DNA of 64,000 nucleotides from the NCBI GenBank assembly GCA_910578185.1, contig CAJTPN010000003.1, positions 65,950-129,949 on the forward strand, read 5' to 3'. This DNA comes from an uncultured Acetatifactor sp. Its GTDB lineage: Bacteria; Bacillota; Clostridia; Lachnospirales; Lachnospiraceae. Under the pieces are notes generated by a model, which was given only the letters and a program-made list of their open reading frames with translations, was not told the origin of the DNA and did no database searches. Shown here piece by piece: positions 1 through 7,644 of this stretch (the first letter of the stretch is position 1; every line of letters starts with the position of its first letter). The translations under genes were made by a program, and so were the position numbers.

Positions 1-1028
1 TCAAGCGTCAGCTCTTTCCAACCTGTATGCACAGTTGGCGCATCCAGGTATTCGCGGATGACAGACACTTCTTTACATGTACGGGTAACCGAAGCAATTC
101 CTTGCACAATATTTGTAACAAATCCGGAGAAGCCGGAAATTGCACCGAAATACAACGTGAATTCAGCAATCTGTATCTGTCCATCAAAAATCGCATGAAA
201 AATATACAGATATGCCAGCCCATCTCTGATCAAAAGAAGCAATACATCGGCAATGACAGTAATAAAATTATGACGATGTATCCTAACCATCCATTTCAGC
301 CGTGCCTCTATCAGTGAGTTGATAAGGAATGTTAGCCAGCCTTTCATTGAATACAGCTTAATATCTTTGTTGTTTCTATAATCTGCTGTCTTATTGTACA
401 AATAATTGAGCTTCTTGTCGATAACAGTCCATTGTTTCCGATGATCATATTCATAAGCATTAACGCGCCATAAAATAAACAGGTAAATCCCGGACGTCAC
501 CAGAAGAACAAGCACAATCCATGGGCTAAGCATTGAGATAATTCCTACATAAAGAACAAAACCCAATACCTGCCCCAAATAGTTGCCCAAGAGCTGCAAC
601 ATACCTGACACGCCAGAATTGTCGTTAAACAGGATATTCAAAACATCCTGAAATTGATTCTGTCCGTTCTCACTTTCCACAAACTGATAATCCAGCACCA
701 TTTTCTTTTTGAAAATTTCCGTCAGATAATGGACTTTGTTATTAGTTAGATGCGTTTCATTGACCGCTTGAATATATGAATTTATCATATTGCATAGGGC
801 GAAAACAAAAGATAATGCACCTACAATGCATAACAACCTCTGTAGGGATATCTCACCTGTAACCCCGCTGAGTATCACGCTGGGCATATAAATCGAAATA
901 AACGGTGTGCATACGCCAATAATGGCTTGCATCAATAAGAAAAAAATAATTGACCGTTCCCAATTCCATGTGTTATGAAACACATAAGCCACATTTTGGA
1001 GCGTTCCGTTCTTTTTTATCCTTTTCAT
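1..1028 (-). CDS. ABC transporter, membrane domain (partial, runs off window start)
   Basis: The minus frame is open from an ATG at 1028 to the window edge (342 codons). It starts MKRIKKNGTLQNVAYVF and holds several hydrophobic segments, with the stretches IIFFLLMQAIIGV and ISMLSPWIVLVLLV clearly membrane spanning. The arrangement resembles the transmembrane half of an ABC exporter with a fused C-terminal ATPase, which would lie outside the window; no Walker motif is visible here. It is the last gene of the peptide cluster, 91 bases after the second precursor peptide, so it is the likely exporter of the mature peptide. Assignment rests on topology and context. Confidence 0.8.
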   Translation of the reverse strand, partial: MKRIKKNGTLQNVAYVFHNTWNWERSIIFFLLMQAIIGVCTPFISIYMPSVILSGVTGEISLQRLLCIVGALSFVFALCNMINSYIQAVNETHLTNNKVHYLTEIFKKKMVLDYQFVESENGQNQFQDVLNILFNDNSGVSGMLQLLGNYLGQVLGFVLYVGIISMLSPWIVLVLLVTSGIYLFILWRVNAYEYDHRKQWTVIDKKLNYLYNKTADYRNNKDIKLYSMKGWLTFLINSLIEARLKWMVRIHRHNFITVIADVLLLLIRDGLAYLYIFHAIFDGQIQIAEFTLYFGAISGFSGFVTNIVQGIASVTRTCKEVSVIREYLDAPTVHTGWKELTL

Positions 1029-1074
1029 AGTCCGAAACTCCCTTTCCCCTATAAGCTTTTGCAGAGTGAAAAGA

Positions 1075-1109
1075 GCATGCAGGAAGACACAAAATATCTT
1101 CCCGCATGC
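1075..1109 (-). terminator. Hairpin after precursor peptide 1 (attenuator or processing stem)
   Basis: Two 13-base arms (1075-1087 and 1097-1109) pair with one G-T wobble around a 9-base loop. On the minus strand the hairpin sits between the precursor stop codon and the ABC transporter start. The following TCTTTTCA is only weakly T-rich. Such a stem can give more peptide mRNA than downstream transporter mRNA by partial termination or by protecting the 3' end. Confidence 0.65.
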
Positions 1110-1118
1110 TGGTACTTA

Positions 1119-1187
1119 TCAACAACAATTGCAGTTTTCTCTGATGCTACCAACACCATTCAGCATTAATTTTTTAAGCCTTTTCAT
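1119..1187 (-). CDS. RiPP precursor peptide 1 (Cys-rich, 22 aa)
   Basis: This 22-codon frame starts with an ATG that overlaps the stop codon of the acyl-carrier-like gene (ATGA), and GGGAG lies about 10 bases upstream. The peptide has a basic N-terminus (MKRLKKLML) and ends in RENCNCC. The last six residues, ENCNCC, recur exactly in the precursor at 6901-6987, and the encoding DNA is nearly identical. The codon after the final Cys is TGA where the paralogue has TGG (Trp), followed at once by TAA, so the terminal Trp was probably lost by a point mutation. Three radical SAM genes lie upstream and an exporter downstream, so it is very likely a substrate of this cluster. The modification is unknown. 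Confidence 0.85.
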   Translation of the reverse strand: MKRLKKLMLNGVGSIRENCNCC

Positions 1188-1498
1188 GGATTGTCATCTC
1201 CCTGTGTATCCGCTATAGCCGCGTCTGTATTCGCTTTGGAAGGCGCCGCGTCTGAGTTATTCAGTAAATCTTCCACAACATCCACGATATGATCGAAAGA
1301 CAGAAGAAACTCAGGGTTCATATATTCATCAGAAATTTCCACATCAAAGTTTTCTTCAATCTCCACAATAATCGACACCAATTGAACGGAGTCGATTTCT
1401 TCGCTGTGAATAACTGTTTCTTCACCATCTTTATCGACAACGCCAAGGTTATCTAAAATTTCCCATACTTTTTCTTCAATTTCTTGTCTGGTCAGCAT
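1184..1498 (-). CDS. Acyl-carrier-like protein of the peptide maturation cluster
   Basis: This 104-residue acidic protein has the fold signature of an acyl/peptidyl carrier protein: IHSEEIDSVQLVSIIVEIE, with Ser37 of the DSV motif in the phosphopantetheine position, followed by a helix and the FDHIVDVVEDLL segment. The start at 1498 is set by GGAGG seven bases upstream and by a 7-base overlap with the preceding radical SAM gene. Carrier-like proteins of this type occur in clostridial Cys-rich peptide clusters (as recalled, family TIGR04069). Whether Ser37 is modified, and what it would carry, is not known. The C-terminal 20 residues are low-complexity (Ala/Asp/Asn-rich). Confidence 0.85.
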   Translation of the reverse strand: MLTRQEIEEKVWEILDNLGVVDKDGEETVIHSEEIDSVQLVSIIVEIEENFDVEISDEYMNPEFLLSFDHIVDVVEDLLNNSDAAPSKANTDAAIADTQGDDNP

Positions 1499-2805
1499 GT
1501 CGTTTCCTCCATAATGGTCATATAGTTGACCGGGTTTTCCGTCAAAGCCTCCAACATCTCCCGGAAAAAAAACAAGTTCGGTGGACAATTGTTCGTTTTT
1601 TGACATGCCCGGTAATGGCATACCGGTCTCTTCTTGCAGGCATAGCACTTCATAGTCTCACTCACTGTTCTTGTCAACCATTGATCGTGTTTCTTCACGT
1701 CGAACATTCCATCCAACCGGCCAAATCGATTCCTGTCGCTTTCCATATCACAGGTACACTTTTTGATAACACCATCAGCACTGATTACAAAGGCGTTACG
1801 TTTCATAGCATAACAGATAGAACCCGCCGGTTGCATTGCTGATTTAAACACCGTATTCGAATATTTCAGTGCGTATTCATTTATTAGTTTTCGGTAATCC
1901 GATTCCGTGCAAAAATTCTTCCGCACCGACTCATCTACTACTTGACCGTAATCTTCAGCCACCTGCCAAAAAATTCCAAAGCGAGAATCGTCTAAAAAAT
2001 TATCTTGTAAAAACGCAGCAAAACGATCTGCGTGAGCGAGCATCGGTTTAGTAAAATTAGTGCGAAGCGTAATGCGGAGTGCATTCGAATGGATGTTGTT
2101 CTTTATATTTCGAAGATTTTCCACAATACGTTCCGCGGAACCCGAGCCATCCTTAAGAACTCTCTGCTTATCATGGTCTTCTGGCAGCCCGTCCAGTGTG
2201 ATCTGATATTCTAAAACATGATACTTCTTTAGTTCCCGGACGATCTCCTCAGTCAGCAAATACCCATTAGTGGTGATACCAGCAAAATAAACCTTTTTCT
2301 GATTCTTACAGATATTCATAAAAGCCGGAGACAAACGCCGAATGACGTTTAAACCTTCCAATGGTTCCCCGCCAAACCAGCTGACCAGTAAACCATCTCG
2401 TGTGCTCATTTGTTTATCTACAAACCGAATAAGTTCATCTTGTGTATCTTCCTGCATTTTTCCGCGAGAGAACGCTTCGTAACAATATGTACACCGAAAA
2501 TTACACTCCTCGGTAGTAAGAATAACTAAATGAAGATAGTTGTCAAACTCCTGTTTTTCTTCTAATTCTCGCATTTCTTCCAGTTCGTTCCGCTTCTCAT
2601 CAATTAAAAATTCCCGATCGTAAAGCCACTGTTCTAACTTCATCTCCTTCTTTAGGACAAATGGTACATTTCTTGCCATCACATTTCGAATTTTACCAGC
2701 CTGCTCACCAAAACTTCGCATCATTTTTCCTGTTCGCGTATTATAGACAGCGACACCATCGCTCTTTTCTAAAACTTCATTGTAAAAAGAAGGCTTTACC
2801 TGCAT
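1492..2805 (-). CDS. Radical SAM/SPASM peptide maturase
   Basis: This 437-residue radical SAM enzyme carries the CX3CX2C cluster motif at Cys101, Cys105 and Cys108 (CNFRCTYC) and GGEP at 145-148. A Cys-rich C-terminal tail (Cys331, 350, 352, 387, 390, 396, 401, 407) fits a SPASM domain holding auxiliary Fe-S clusters. The first 90 residues precede the barrel and could bind the precursor leader. SPASM maturases modify ribosomal peptides by thioether, C-C or epimerising chemistry; which applies here cannot be read from sequence. It fits the recalled clostridial Cys-rich peptide maturase group (CcpM-type). It is co-transcribed with, and overlaps, the carrier-like gene. Confidence 0.9.
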   Translation of the reverse strand: MQVKPSFYNEVLEKSDGVAVYNTRTGKMMRSFGEQAGKIRNVMARNVPFVLKKEMKLEQWLYDREFLIDEKRNELEEMRELEEKQEFDNYLHLVILTTEECNFRCTYCYEAFSRGKMQEDTQDELIRFVDKQMSTRDGLLVSWFGGEPLEGLNVIRRLSPAFMNICKNQKKVYFAGITTNGYLLTEEIVRELKKYHVLEYQITLDGLPEDHDKQRVLKDGSGSAERIVENLRNIKNNIHSNALRITLRTNFTKPMLAHADRFAAFLQDNFLDDSRFGIFWQVAEDYGQVVDESVRKNFCTESDYRKLINEYALKYSNTVFKSAMQPAGSICYAMKRNAFVISADGVIKKCTCDMESDRNRFGRLDGMFDVKKHDQWLTRTVSETMKCYACKKRPVCHYRACQKTNNCPPNLFFFREMLEALTENPVNYMTIMEETTC

Positions 2806-2840
2806 ACTATTACATCCTTTCTTTATCTATATTGGAGAAG

Positions 2841-3857
2841 TCATTGGATAATGCAAGTCCGATTATCTTTACTACGCAACAATTGTCCGTTCTGTGCAAC
2901 ATAGCAGGGATTGCAGTAACGCAGATACCGACATCTATTGCATGAACTTGTTTCACCGCCGACAGGCAAAGCAGCTTCCTGACCCATACCGCGTTGGAAA
3001 GACTCCCGGATTTGCTTTAGAACCTGATTGGTATTCCAATAGGCCGCAATATCCTCCGTCTTTTCTCCTAACGCCTCCAGATGAGGACAGGGAAGAAATC
3101 TGCCCCTCACATCTATCGCCATATGAAAACGTCCAGCTCTGCAACCTTTTCCCACAATCGGAAGTTTCATTCCGTAAAGCAATAGCTGAAGTTCGTTGAA
3201 ACAGCTTTCCACATTTAGATACTCAGGATATTCTTCACAGAGCTGTTTCAACTGAATTAAGTCATCATAATTGTAAGGGAACAACAACTCCATTGTATGA
3301 CTGGGTTTATTGGCTAATATATCAATATTTTTTACATTCATCGACTGGGCAATCTCAATTACACGAATAAGATCAGGGATATTTTCATGATTAGCCACCC
3401 AGTTGATTGTACAAGGGATTTCTACCTCGCTCACAATGCGCAAAGCTTCCATTGTTTCTGAAAACCCGTCGCGCGTTCTATTGTGAATTTCCTGTGTAGA
3501 TCCATTCAAGGAAAGATGGCAACAATCCAATCCCACCTTTTTCAGTCGCTTCGCATAAGTAAAAGTCAACGCAGAACCTGAAGTAGACAGCCTGGTGTAT
3601 AAACCATGTTCATGTGAGCATTCTATCGCTTCTTCAAGATAAGGATATAAAAGCGGGTCACCGCCGCTATACTGTACGCAATATGTTCCCATTTTCGCCA
3701 ACTGTTTCAAGTAGTCCTTCAGCAAAGCAAAATCTAAATCGGCCTCGCCTTCATAATCGTGAAAGCAAAATGGACAATGGAGATTACATCTTTCTGTCAG
3801 CGCTATATTTACATTTATTGGTATATCATAACAGGCTTGCTTGCGATTATATTTCAT
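2841..3857 (-). CDS. Radical SAM protein with C-terminal Cys cluster (second maturase)
   Basis: This 338-residue protein has the radical SAM motif CNLHCPFC at Cys24, 28 and 31 and GGDP at 65-68. It ends in a Cys-rich tail (Cys239, 257, 306, 309, 315, 318, 335) that fits a SPASM or twitch domain, as in PqqE-like enzymes. The start codon lies 9 bases after the upstream radical SAM stop, so the two are translated from one message. It is clearly different in sequence from the SPASM maturase at 1492 and the protein at 3867, so three non-redundant radical SAM proteins serve this cluster. The substrate is presumably one or both ENCNCC peptides (inference). Confidence 0.88.
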   Translation of the reverse strand: MKYNRKQACYDIPINVNIALTERCNLHCPFCFHDYEGEADLDFALLKDYLKQLAKMGTYCVQYSGGDPLLYPYLEEAIECSHEHGLYTRLSTSGSALTFTYAKRLKKVGLDCCHLSLNGSTQEIHNRTRDGFSETMEALRIVSEVEIPCTINWVANHENIPDLIRVIEIAQSMNVKNIDILANKPSHTMELLFPYNYDDLIQLKQLCEEYPEYLNVESCFNELQLLLYGMKLPIVGKGCRAGRFHMAIDVRGRFLPCPHLEALGEKTEDIAAYWNTNQVLKQIRESFQRGMGQEAALPVGGETSSCNRCRYLRYCNPCYVAQNGQLLRSKDNRTCIIQ

Positions 3858-3866
3858 GTTTTAATT

Positions 3867-4772
3867 TCACTCTTCTTCATATGGAATTTGGGACAAGGTG
3901 TGAAGACAAAGATCACATACGTTTACATACTGCTCTTTCTGGGATACGGGATAACTTGGCCACCTTCGGCGACATGTACCATTCACACCATACTTGACTA
4001 AGCTTCGGAAAAGCGAGTCATTTTCTATCACTTGTCGCATTTGTGTATCATCCATACCGAACCGTAACGTCCCTTGCCGAAGATATGGTATGGAATAGCT
4101 AACAGGTGAACAGCAAGAATAGACACCTCCATCTGGAAATATGGTAATCGCATCAGATCCCAAACAACGCTCCCTTACTGTTTTATCTTCATAAATCAAG
4201 TCTTTTTCATCTAAGTTTTCCTTCGCTGCTCCAACCAAAAGTACCGCTGCTTCTGATACAGAAATCTCCGTAATGGATTTTAACAAAACTTGTGCCGTAT
4301 CAGCTAATCGCCACGAGCTTTGACAAGCGGCAATTTGTACTTCTACCGCCAAGAGATATTTCTTACAAAGTCTCAAGATGGTCTGAATCGACGAAACCGG
4401 AATAAACTCGGCATGAAACTCATCATAAGAGATAACCAGACAAGTCAGACCACATTTTTTCAATCTTCGAATCATCTTCTCCGCTTGAACAGGGTCACTG
4501 CCCCAAAAACCATTGGTAATGCATTGAATATTATAATGGTCTTTTGCTGTTTCCATCAAACGGGTTATCTCGTCAAAATAAAGAAAAACCTCTCCGCCGC
4601 TGAAAGAGATCGTTTGAAACTCCTGCATAAAGTATGGCGAATTGATGATCTGCTCTGCCAGAACCGGATCCATTTTTTCTGTCCGAGCAGGAGAACAGGC
4701 AAAACAACAGTGCCTACATGCTGCAGGGCAAGTAAAGGTGTAAATAAAAACAAACGTTTTTCTCTTATTCAT
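3867..4772 (-). CDS. Radical SAM protein (third maturase)
   Basis: This protein has 301 residues from the ATG at 4772, chosen because GAGG lies 8 bases upstream; a longer frame using TTG at 4823 lacks a ribosome site. The radical SAM motif CPAACRHC is at residues 15-22, SGGEV follows near 58-62, and further Cys residues (RERCLGSD, VYSCCSP, VNVCDLCLH) suggest an additional Fe-S site. It lies between the protease and the second radical SAM gene. Function within the pathway is unknown; it may act on the peptide or make a precursor of a cofactor carried by the ACP-like protein. Confidence 0.85.
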   Translation of the reverse strand: MNKRKTFVFIYTFTCPAACRHCCFACSPARTEKMDPVLAEQIINSPYFMQEFQTISFSGGEVFLYFDEITRLMETAKDHYNIQCITNGFWGSDPVQAEKMIRRLKKCGLTCLVISYDEFHAEFIPVSSIQTILRLCKKYLLAVEVQIAACQSSWRLADTAQVLLKSITEISVSEAAVLLVGAAKENLDEKDLIYEDKTVRERCLGSDAITIFPDGGVYSCCSPVSYSIPYLRQGTLRFGMDDTQMRQVIENDSLFRSLVKYGVNGTCRRRWPSYPVSQKEQYVNVCDLCLHTLSQIPYEEE

Positions 4773-5009
4773 CGAACATACCTCGGTTTCCGCTTCAACT
4801 GATAAAAAATCACGCTGGTACAAGTGGGATATCCGGCACTATGCATGAATGGCAAAACCCACCATCCCCTCCATTCCGATAGCTTAGCACGCTTCGTTGC
4901 AAAACGATTGGGAACTTCTTTGACGCAGAATTGATAATAAGCATGATAACAAAGTCAGAGGATTTTTGATTGAAATAGTCAAACAGAGTTATAATCAGCA
5001 AGGCTCTTC

Positions 5010-6845
5010 CTAATTCGCGGAAAAAAAACGAATGACCAGATCCACAAGGTTTGTCGTCTGCAAGGCTTCTTCCATATCCAACACAGGAACCTGCACTGAT
5101 TGTATCAACTCCTTTTTAAATGATAAGTAATGCTCATTCTGCACTACGTTCACTTTTTGAAACAGTTCCCCCAACACTGGCCGCTTTTCAATCGGATAAA
5201 TTACAATTGCTATACATTCGCAGTCAATGCAACTTACCACACCATTCAAAGTACGAATTATATATGAAATTTCATCATGAGGATTTACCATCAATACAAA
5301 GGCATCCGGTTTAGTTCCCAATAAGTATTCGTATTGATGTAAAGGAATCGTGCTGAGATTATAATTGCTGTAAGCAACCGTATTGGATTGTGTCCCCACT
5401 AGACAAATATCTACAACTTCCCGGTCAATATCGTGCATCATCTGATTGATCAAAAGCAAGTTTTCATAGCCGCTTGTTGCCACATTCGACTGATATCCAT
5501 ATGGGAACACGTAATCCATGCCAAAGCAATAGGCAGACGGCTCACTGCCGATTTGACCTACCCGGAATCCCATACGGCTCAATTGCTCACGCAAAGACAA
5601 TTGTATAGTGAATTTTCCTTGTTGAGAGCTTGTTCCGACAACAGCCAATACAGGAGAACTAATTTCGTGAAGTTTCCCAAACCGACCCTTTGGTATGTTT
5701 TCCGACGTAATATGCGGATAATAGAACCGACTTAAATCTGCTCCCCGAGAACGAATCAGTTCTACATATGGCGACAGATCGTCAAACGCATAAAGATTCT
5801 TATGATTCAGGCAACATTTATCCACGATTTCCTTCAGTAAGTCTCGCTTACATCTCCAAGATAATTCCCCCATATGACCGGCGATCACGGTATCAAAGGT
5901 TTCTGATTGCCAATCAATTGTATCATAATTATTAATCGTCCGATCTACTGTCTTCTGGTAAGGCAACAGCTTCGCGACAGACTGCCCGATACGCGCCGTA
6001 TATTTCCAATCGTAAACATTCACAATAGATGACGTCACCTGAGATTCATACGCTAAAAGGCTGTGAATTTCCTTATTAAACGGAAGAAGTATCGTCTTTG
6101 CTTTATGTAACCACATTGGCGCCTTTTCGACAGGAAGACATGGTTCAAATCGGCGGCATCCCACCGCTTTCTCCCGCACCTTTTCCCACAGCGCAGGACA
6201 ATTACCTTCTGTTTTTAATTCAGCAAGCAATACGTTCGTCATATTTGCACAAGCAAAACTATTTCCACTGATTACTGTATAAGGAGGATTATTCCATGGT
6301 ACCTTTTGAGTTCCTCCATAAGCCCGGAGATTCACAGGAGAATTCTCCATATACTCATACTCTGATTTGTTACGTGCTTTATCTGATGTATCCACGCCAA
6401 TTACACAATCAAAAAAAGCGGGATAAGAAATCGCCCCTTCATTATCATAAGCTGCAACCAACAGGCTTCCGGCAGCTGTCAGCTCTTGGCATAAATATTC
6501 TAATCGTTCCAGTTGCTCCACTTCATCAAACGCAGTGATCCCAAAGCTCATGTTGATCACATCATATGAAATATCGCTTTGACAAACATACGAAAGCGCA
6601 TCCACTAAGTCGTCTATAGTACATTGATAATCTTCATCAAAAGCCTTCAAAATATGTAGTCGGATGTCTGTGTGCCCTCTGGCAATTAATCCAGCGACTG
6701 CTGTGCCATGACCGGTCGCATCGATAATATCCCCCAGATTATCCTGCCCATGGTATCCTGTCGGCAAAATAGGAACTCTTTGAAACACCTTATGTTCAAC
6801 AATTCCAGAATCAATAATTAATACGTCCACGATTTTCACCACCAT
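5010..6845 (-). CDS. Subtilisin-like protease fused to a peptide-maturation domain
   Basis: This protein has 611 residues from the ATG at 6845 (a TTG at 6857 is possible; neither has a strong ribosome site). Residues 1-245 form a subtilase domain: Asp12 (DSG), His46 (GHGTAVAG), an oxyanion-type Asn in AAYDNEG and Ser196 in SGNSFACA. No signal peptide is seen, so it probably acts in the cytoplasm on the leader peptide. From about residue 250 the protein continues into a second domain with a P-loop-like GTSSQQGK near residue 404. This half resembles, from memory, the TIGR04066 peptide-maturation family, whose role is unknown. The fusion makes it the likely leader peptidase plus an accessory enzyme of the RiPP pathway. 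Confidence 0.85.
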   Translation of the reverse strand: MVVKIVDVLIIDSGIVEHKVFQRVPILPTGYHGQDNLGDIIDATGHGTAVAGLIARGHTDIRLHILKAFDEDYQCTIDDLVDALSYVCQSDISYDVINMSFGITAFDEVEQLERLEYLCQELTAAGSLLVAAYDNEGAISYPAFFDCVIGVDTSDKARNKSEYEYMENSPVNLRAYGGTQKVPWNNPPYTVISGNSFACANMTNVLLAELKTEGNCPALWEKVREKAVGCRRFEPCLPVEKAPMWLHKAKTILLPFNKEIHSLLAYESQVTSSIVNVYDWKYTARIGQSVAKLLPYQKTVDRTINNYDTIDWQSETFDTVIAGHMGELSWRCKRDLLKEIVDKCCLNHKNLYAFDDLSPYVELIRSRGADLSRFYYPHITSENIPKGRFGKLHEISSPVLAVVGTSSQQGKFTIQLSLREQLSRMGFRVGQIGSEPSAYCFGMDYVFPYGYQSNVATSGYENLLLINQMMHDIDREVVDICLVGTQSNTVAYSNYNLSTIPLHQYEYLLGTKPDAFVLMVNPHDEISYIIRTLNGVVSCIDCECIAIVIYPIEKRPVLGELFQKVNVVQNEHYLSFKKELIQSVQVPVLDMEEALQTTNLVDLVIRFFSAN

Positions 6846-6859
6846 TGATTTATGCAAGC

Positions 6860-6888
6860 TGCGACGCCCTCAGAAAGAAGGCGTCACA
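6860..6888 (-). terminator. Hairpin after precursor peptide 2 (attenuator or processing stem)
   Basis: Arms at 6860-6868 and 6880-6888 (GACGCC/GGCGTC core, 9 pairs with one wobble) flank an 11-base loop between the precursor stop and the protease start. There is no T-run, so full termination is unlikely. Its place matches the hairpin after precursor 1, which supports a role in raising precursor mRNA over enzyme mRNA. Confidence 0.55.
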
Positions 6889-6900
6889 GTTGGGAACAAT

Positions 6901-6987
6901 CTACCAACAGCAATTGCAGTTTTCCCCTGAGCGATACAACATAACCTTATTACGTTTTACCTTTTTGGCCGGTTTCTTCAGCATCAT
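6901..6987 (-). CDS. RiPP precursor peptide 2 (Cys-rich, 28 aa)
   Basis: This 28-codon frame is the first gene of the cluster. AGGAGG lies 4 bases before the first ATG and 7 before an immediately following second ATG (6984), which may be the true start. The N-terminus is strongly basic (MLKKPAKKVKRNKV), then comes LYRSG and the putative core ENCNCCW. The ENCNCC hexapeptide is shared with precursor 1 at the other end of the operon. Size, basic leader and C-terminal Cys-rich core fit the clostridial Cys-rich RiPP precursors as recalled. The leader/core boundary is probably close to the SG before ENCNCCW. Confidence 0.88.
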   Translation of the reverse strand: MMLKKPAKKVKRNKVMLYRSGENCNCCW

Positions 6988-7039
6988 TTTCCCTCCTTTT
7001 TATGGTTTTATTTTTTACAGGAAATCGCTTCCATGCAGA

Positions 7040-7087
7040 TTAACTGTAAAATTCAATATAGCATCTATCTATTCCTAATAAAGGCAT
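7040..7087 (-). CDS. Possible 15-codon leader ORF upstream of precursor 2
   Basis: An ATG at 7087 preceded by GAGGAG at 5-base spacing opens a 15-codon frame (MPLLGIDRCYIEFYS) that ends 52 bases before the precursor 2 start. It lies inside the predicted 5' leader of the cluster mRNA. The ribosome site is as good as that of the precursor. It could be a regulatory upstream ORF or a small peptide in its own right; nothing known is recognised. Confidence 0.35.
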   Translation of the reverse strand: MPLLGIDRCYIEFYS

Positions 7088-7179
7088 CGTTGCTCCTCAG
7101 ATTTGATAATATTAGTCTTCTTTAGACAGTAATTACCTGTAAACTTTCCTCAAAGTTATTTCTCTTAAATTATATGGTT

Positions 7180-7208
7180 AATATAACACGACGTATTAAT
7201 CTTGTCAA
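7180..7208 (-). promoter_or_regulatory. Promoter of the RiPP cluster
   Basis: On the minus strand TTGACA (7208-7203), a 17-base spacer and TATATT (7185-7180) form a near-consensus housekeeping promoter. Transcription would start near 7173, giving a leader of about 185 bases before precursor 2. Confidence 0.75.
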
Positions 7209-7230
7209 CAATATATTTTTATATATAGTA

Positions 7231-7259
7231 TTGACATTGATATATAATATATATATATT
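7231..7259 (+). promoter_or_regulatory. Promoter of the padR operon
   Basis: TTGACA (7231-7236), 17 bases, TATATT (7254-7259). It diverges from the RiPP promoter, with the two -35 boxes 22 bases apart. The A/T-rich, palindrome-like stretch 7209-7260 (repeated ATATAT) is a plausible PadR operator that could control both directions. Confidence 0.75.
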
Positions 7260-7289
7260 AAATGAAAAACATATCAACAGGAGAAATCA

Positions 7290-7640
7290 ATGGCATTATC
7301 AGAGGGAATCAAAAGAGGCACGGTTGAACTTTTGATTTTAACAATACTGCAAGATCAGGATATGTATGGCTATCAGCTCTCGCAGGAACTGGCAAACCGC
7401 AGCAAGGGGCTGTACACACTTCAGGAAAGTTCTATGTACCCTACCCTCTACCGCTTAGTCGAAAAAGGAGTGATTTCCGATCGTCAGGAGAAGGTTGGGA
7501 AAAGACGTATACGAGTTTATTACCACCTGGAGAATGCCGGAATAATTTACTTGGAAACATTACGAAAAGAATACTGCTCGATATGCCGAGGGGTGCTTTA
7601 CATTTTAGGCATTGAGAACATCAAAGAACTGGAGGAATAA
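7290..7640 (+). CDS. PadR-family transcriptional regulator
   Basis: This 116-residue winged-helix protein shows the PadR signature: GTVELLILTILQDQDMYGYQ near the N-terminus, then SMYPTLYRLVEKGVI and KRRIRVYYHLENAG (the wing). AGGAG lies 6 bases before the ATG. PadR proteins usually repress their own operon and release DNA on ligand binding. Its promoter faces the RiPP promoter, so it may regulate that cluster too (inference). The next gene (HAAS type) follows 4 bases later. Confidence 0.9.
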   Translation: MALSEGIKRGTVELLILTILQDQDMYGYQLSQELANRSKGLYTLQESSMYPTLYRLVEKGVISDRQEKVGKRRIRVYYHLENAGIIYLETLRKEYCSICRGVLYILGIENIKELEE

Positions 7641-7644
7641 TAAG

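Noticed and set aside
1119..1121. TGA of precursor 1 read as Trp (code reassignment)
   Set aside because: Other genes in the window use TGA as a stop, for example the ACP-like and rpoZ genes, so TGA is a normal stop here.
4810..5001. 63-codon minus-strand frame between protease and third radical SAM gene
   Set aside because: It begins with TTG and has no recognisable sequence. A weak AGGA upstream is not enough; I treat 4773-5009 as an intergenic spacer.
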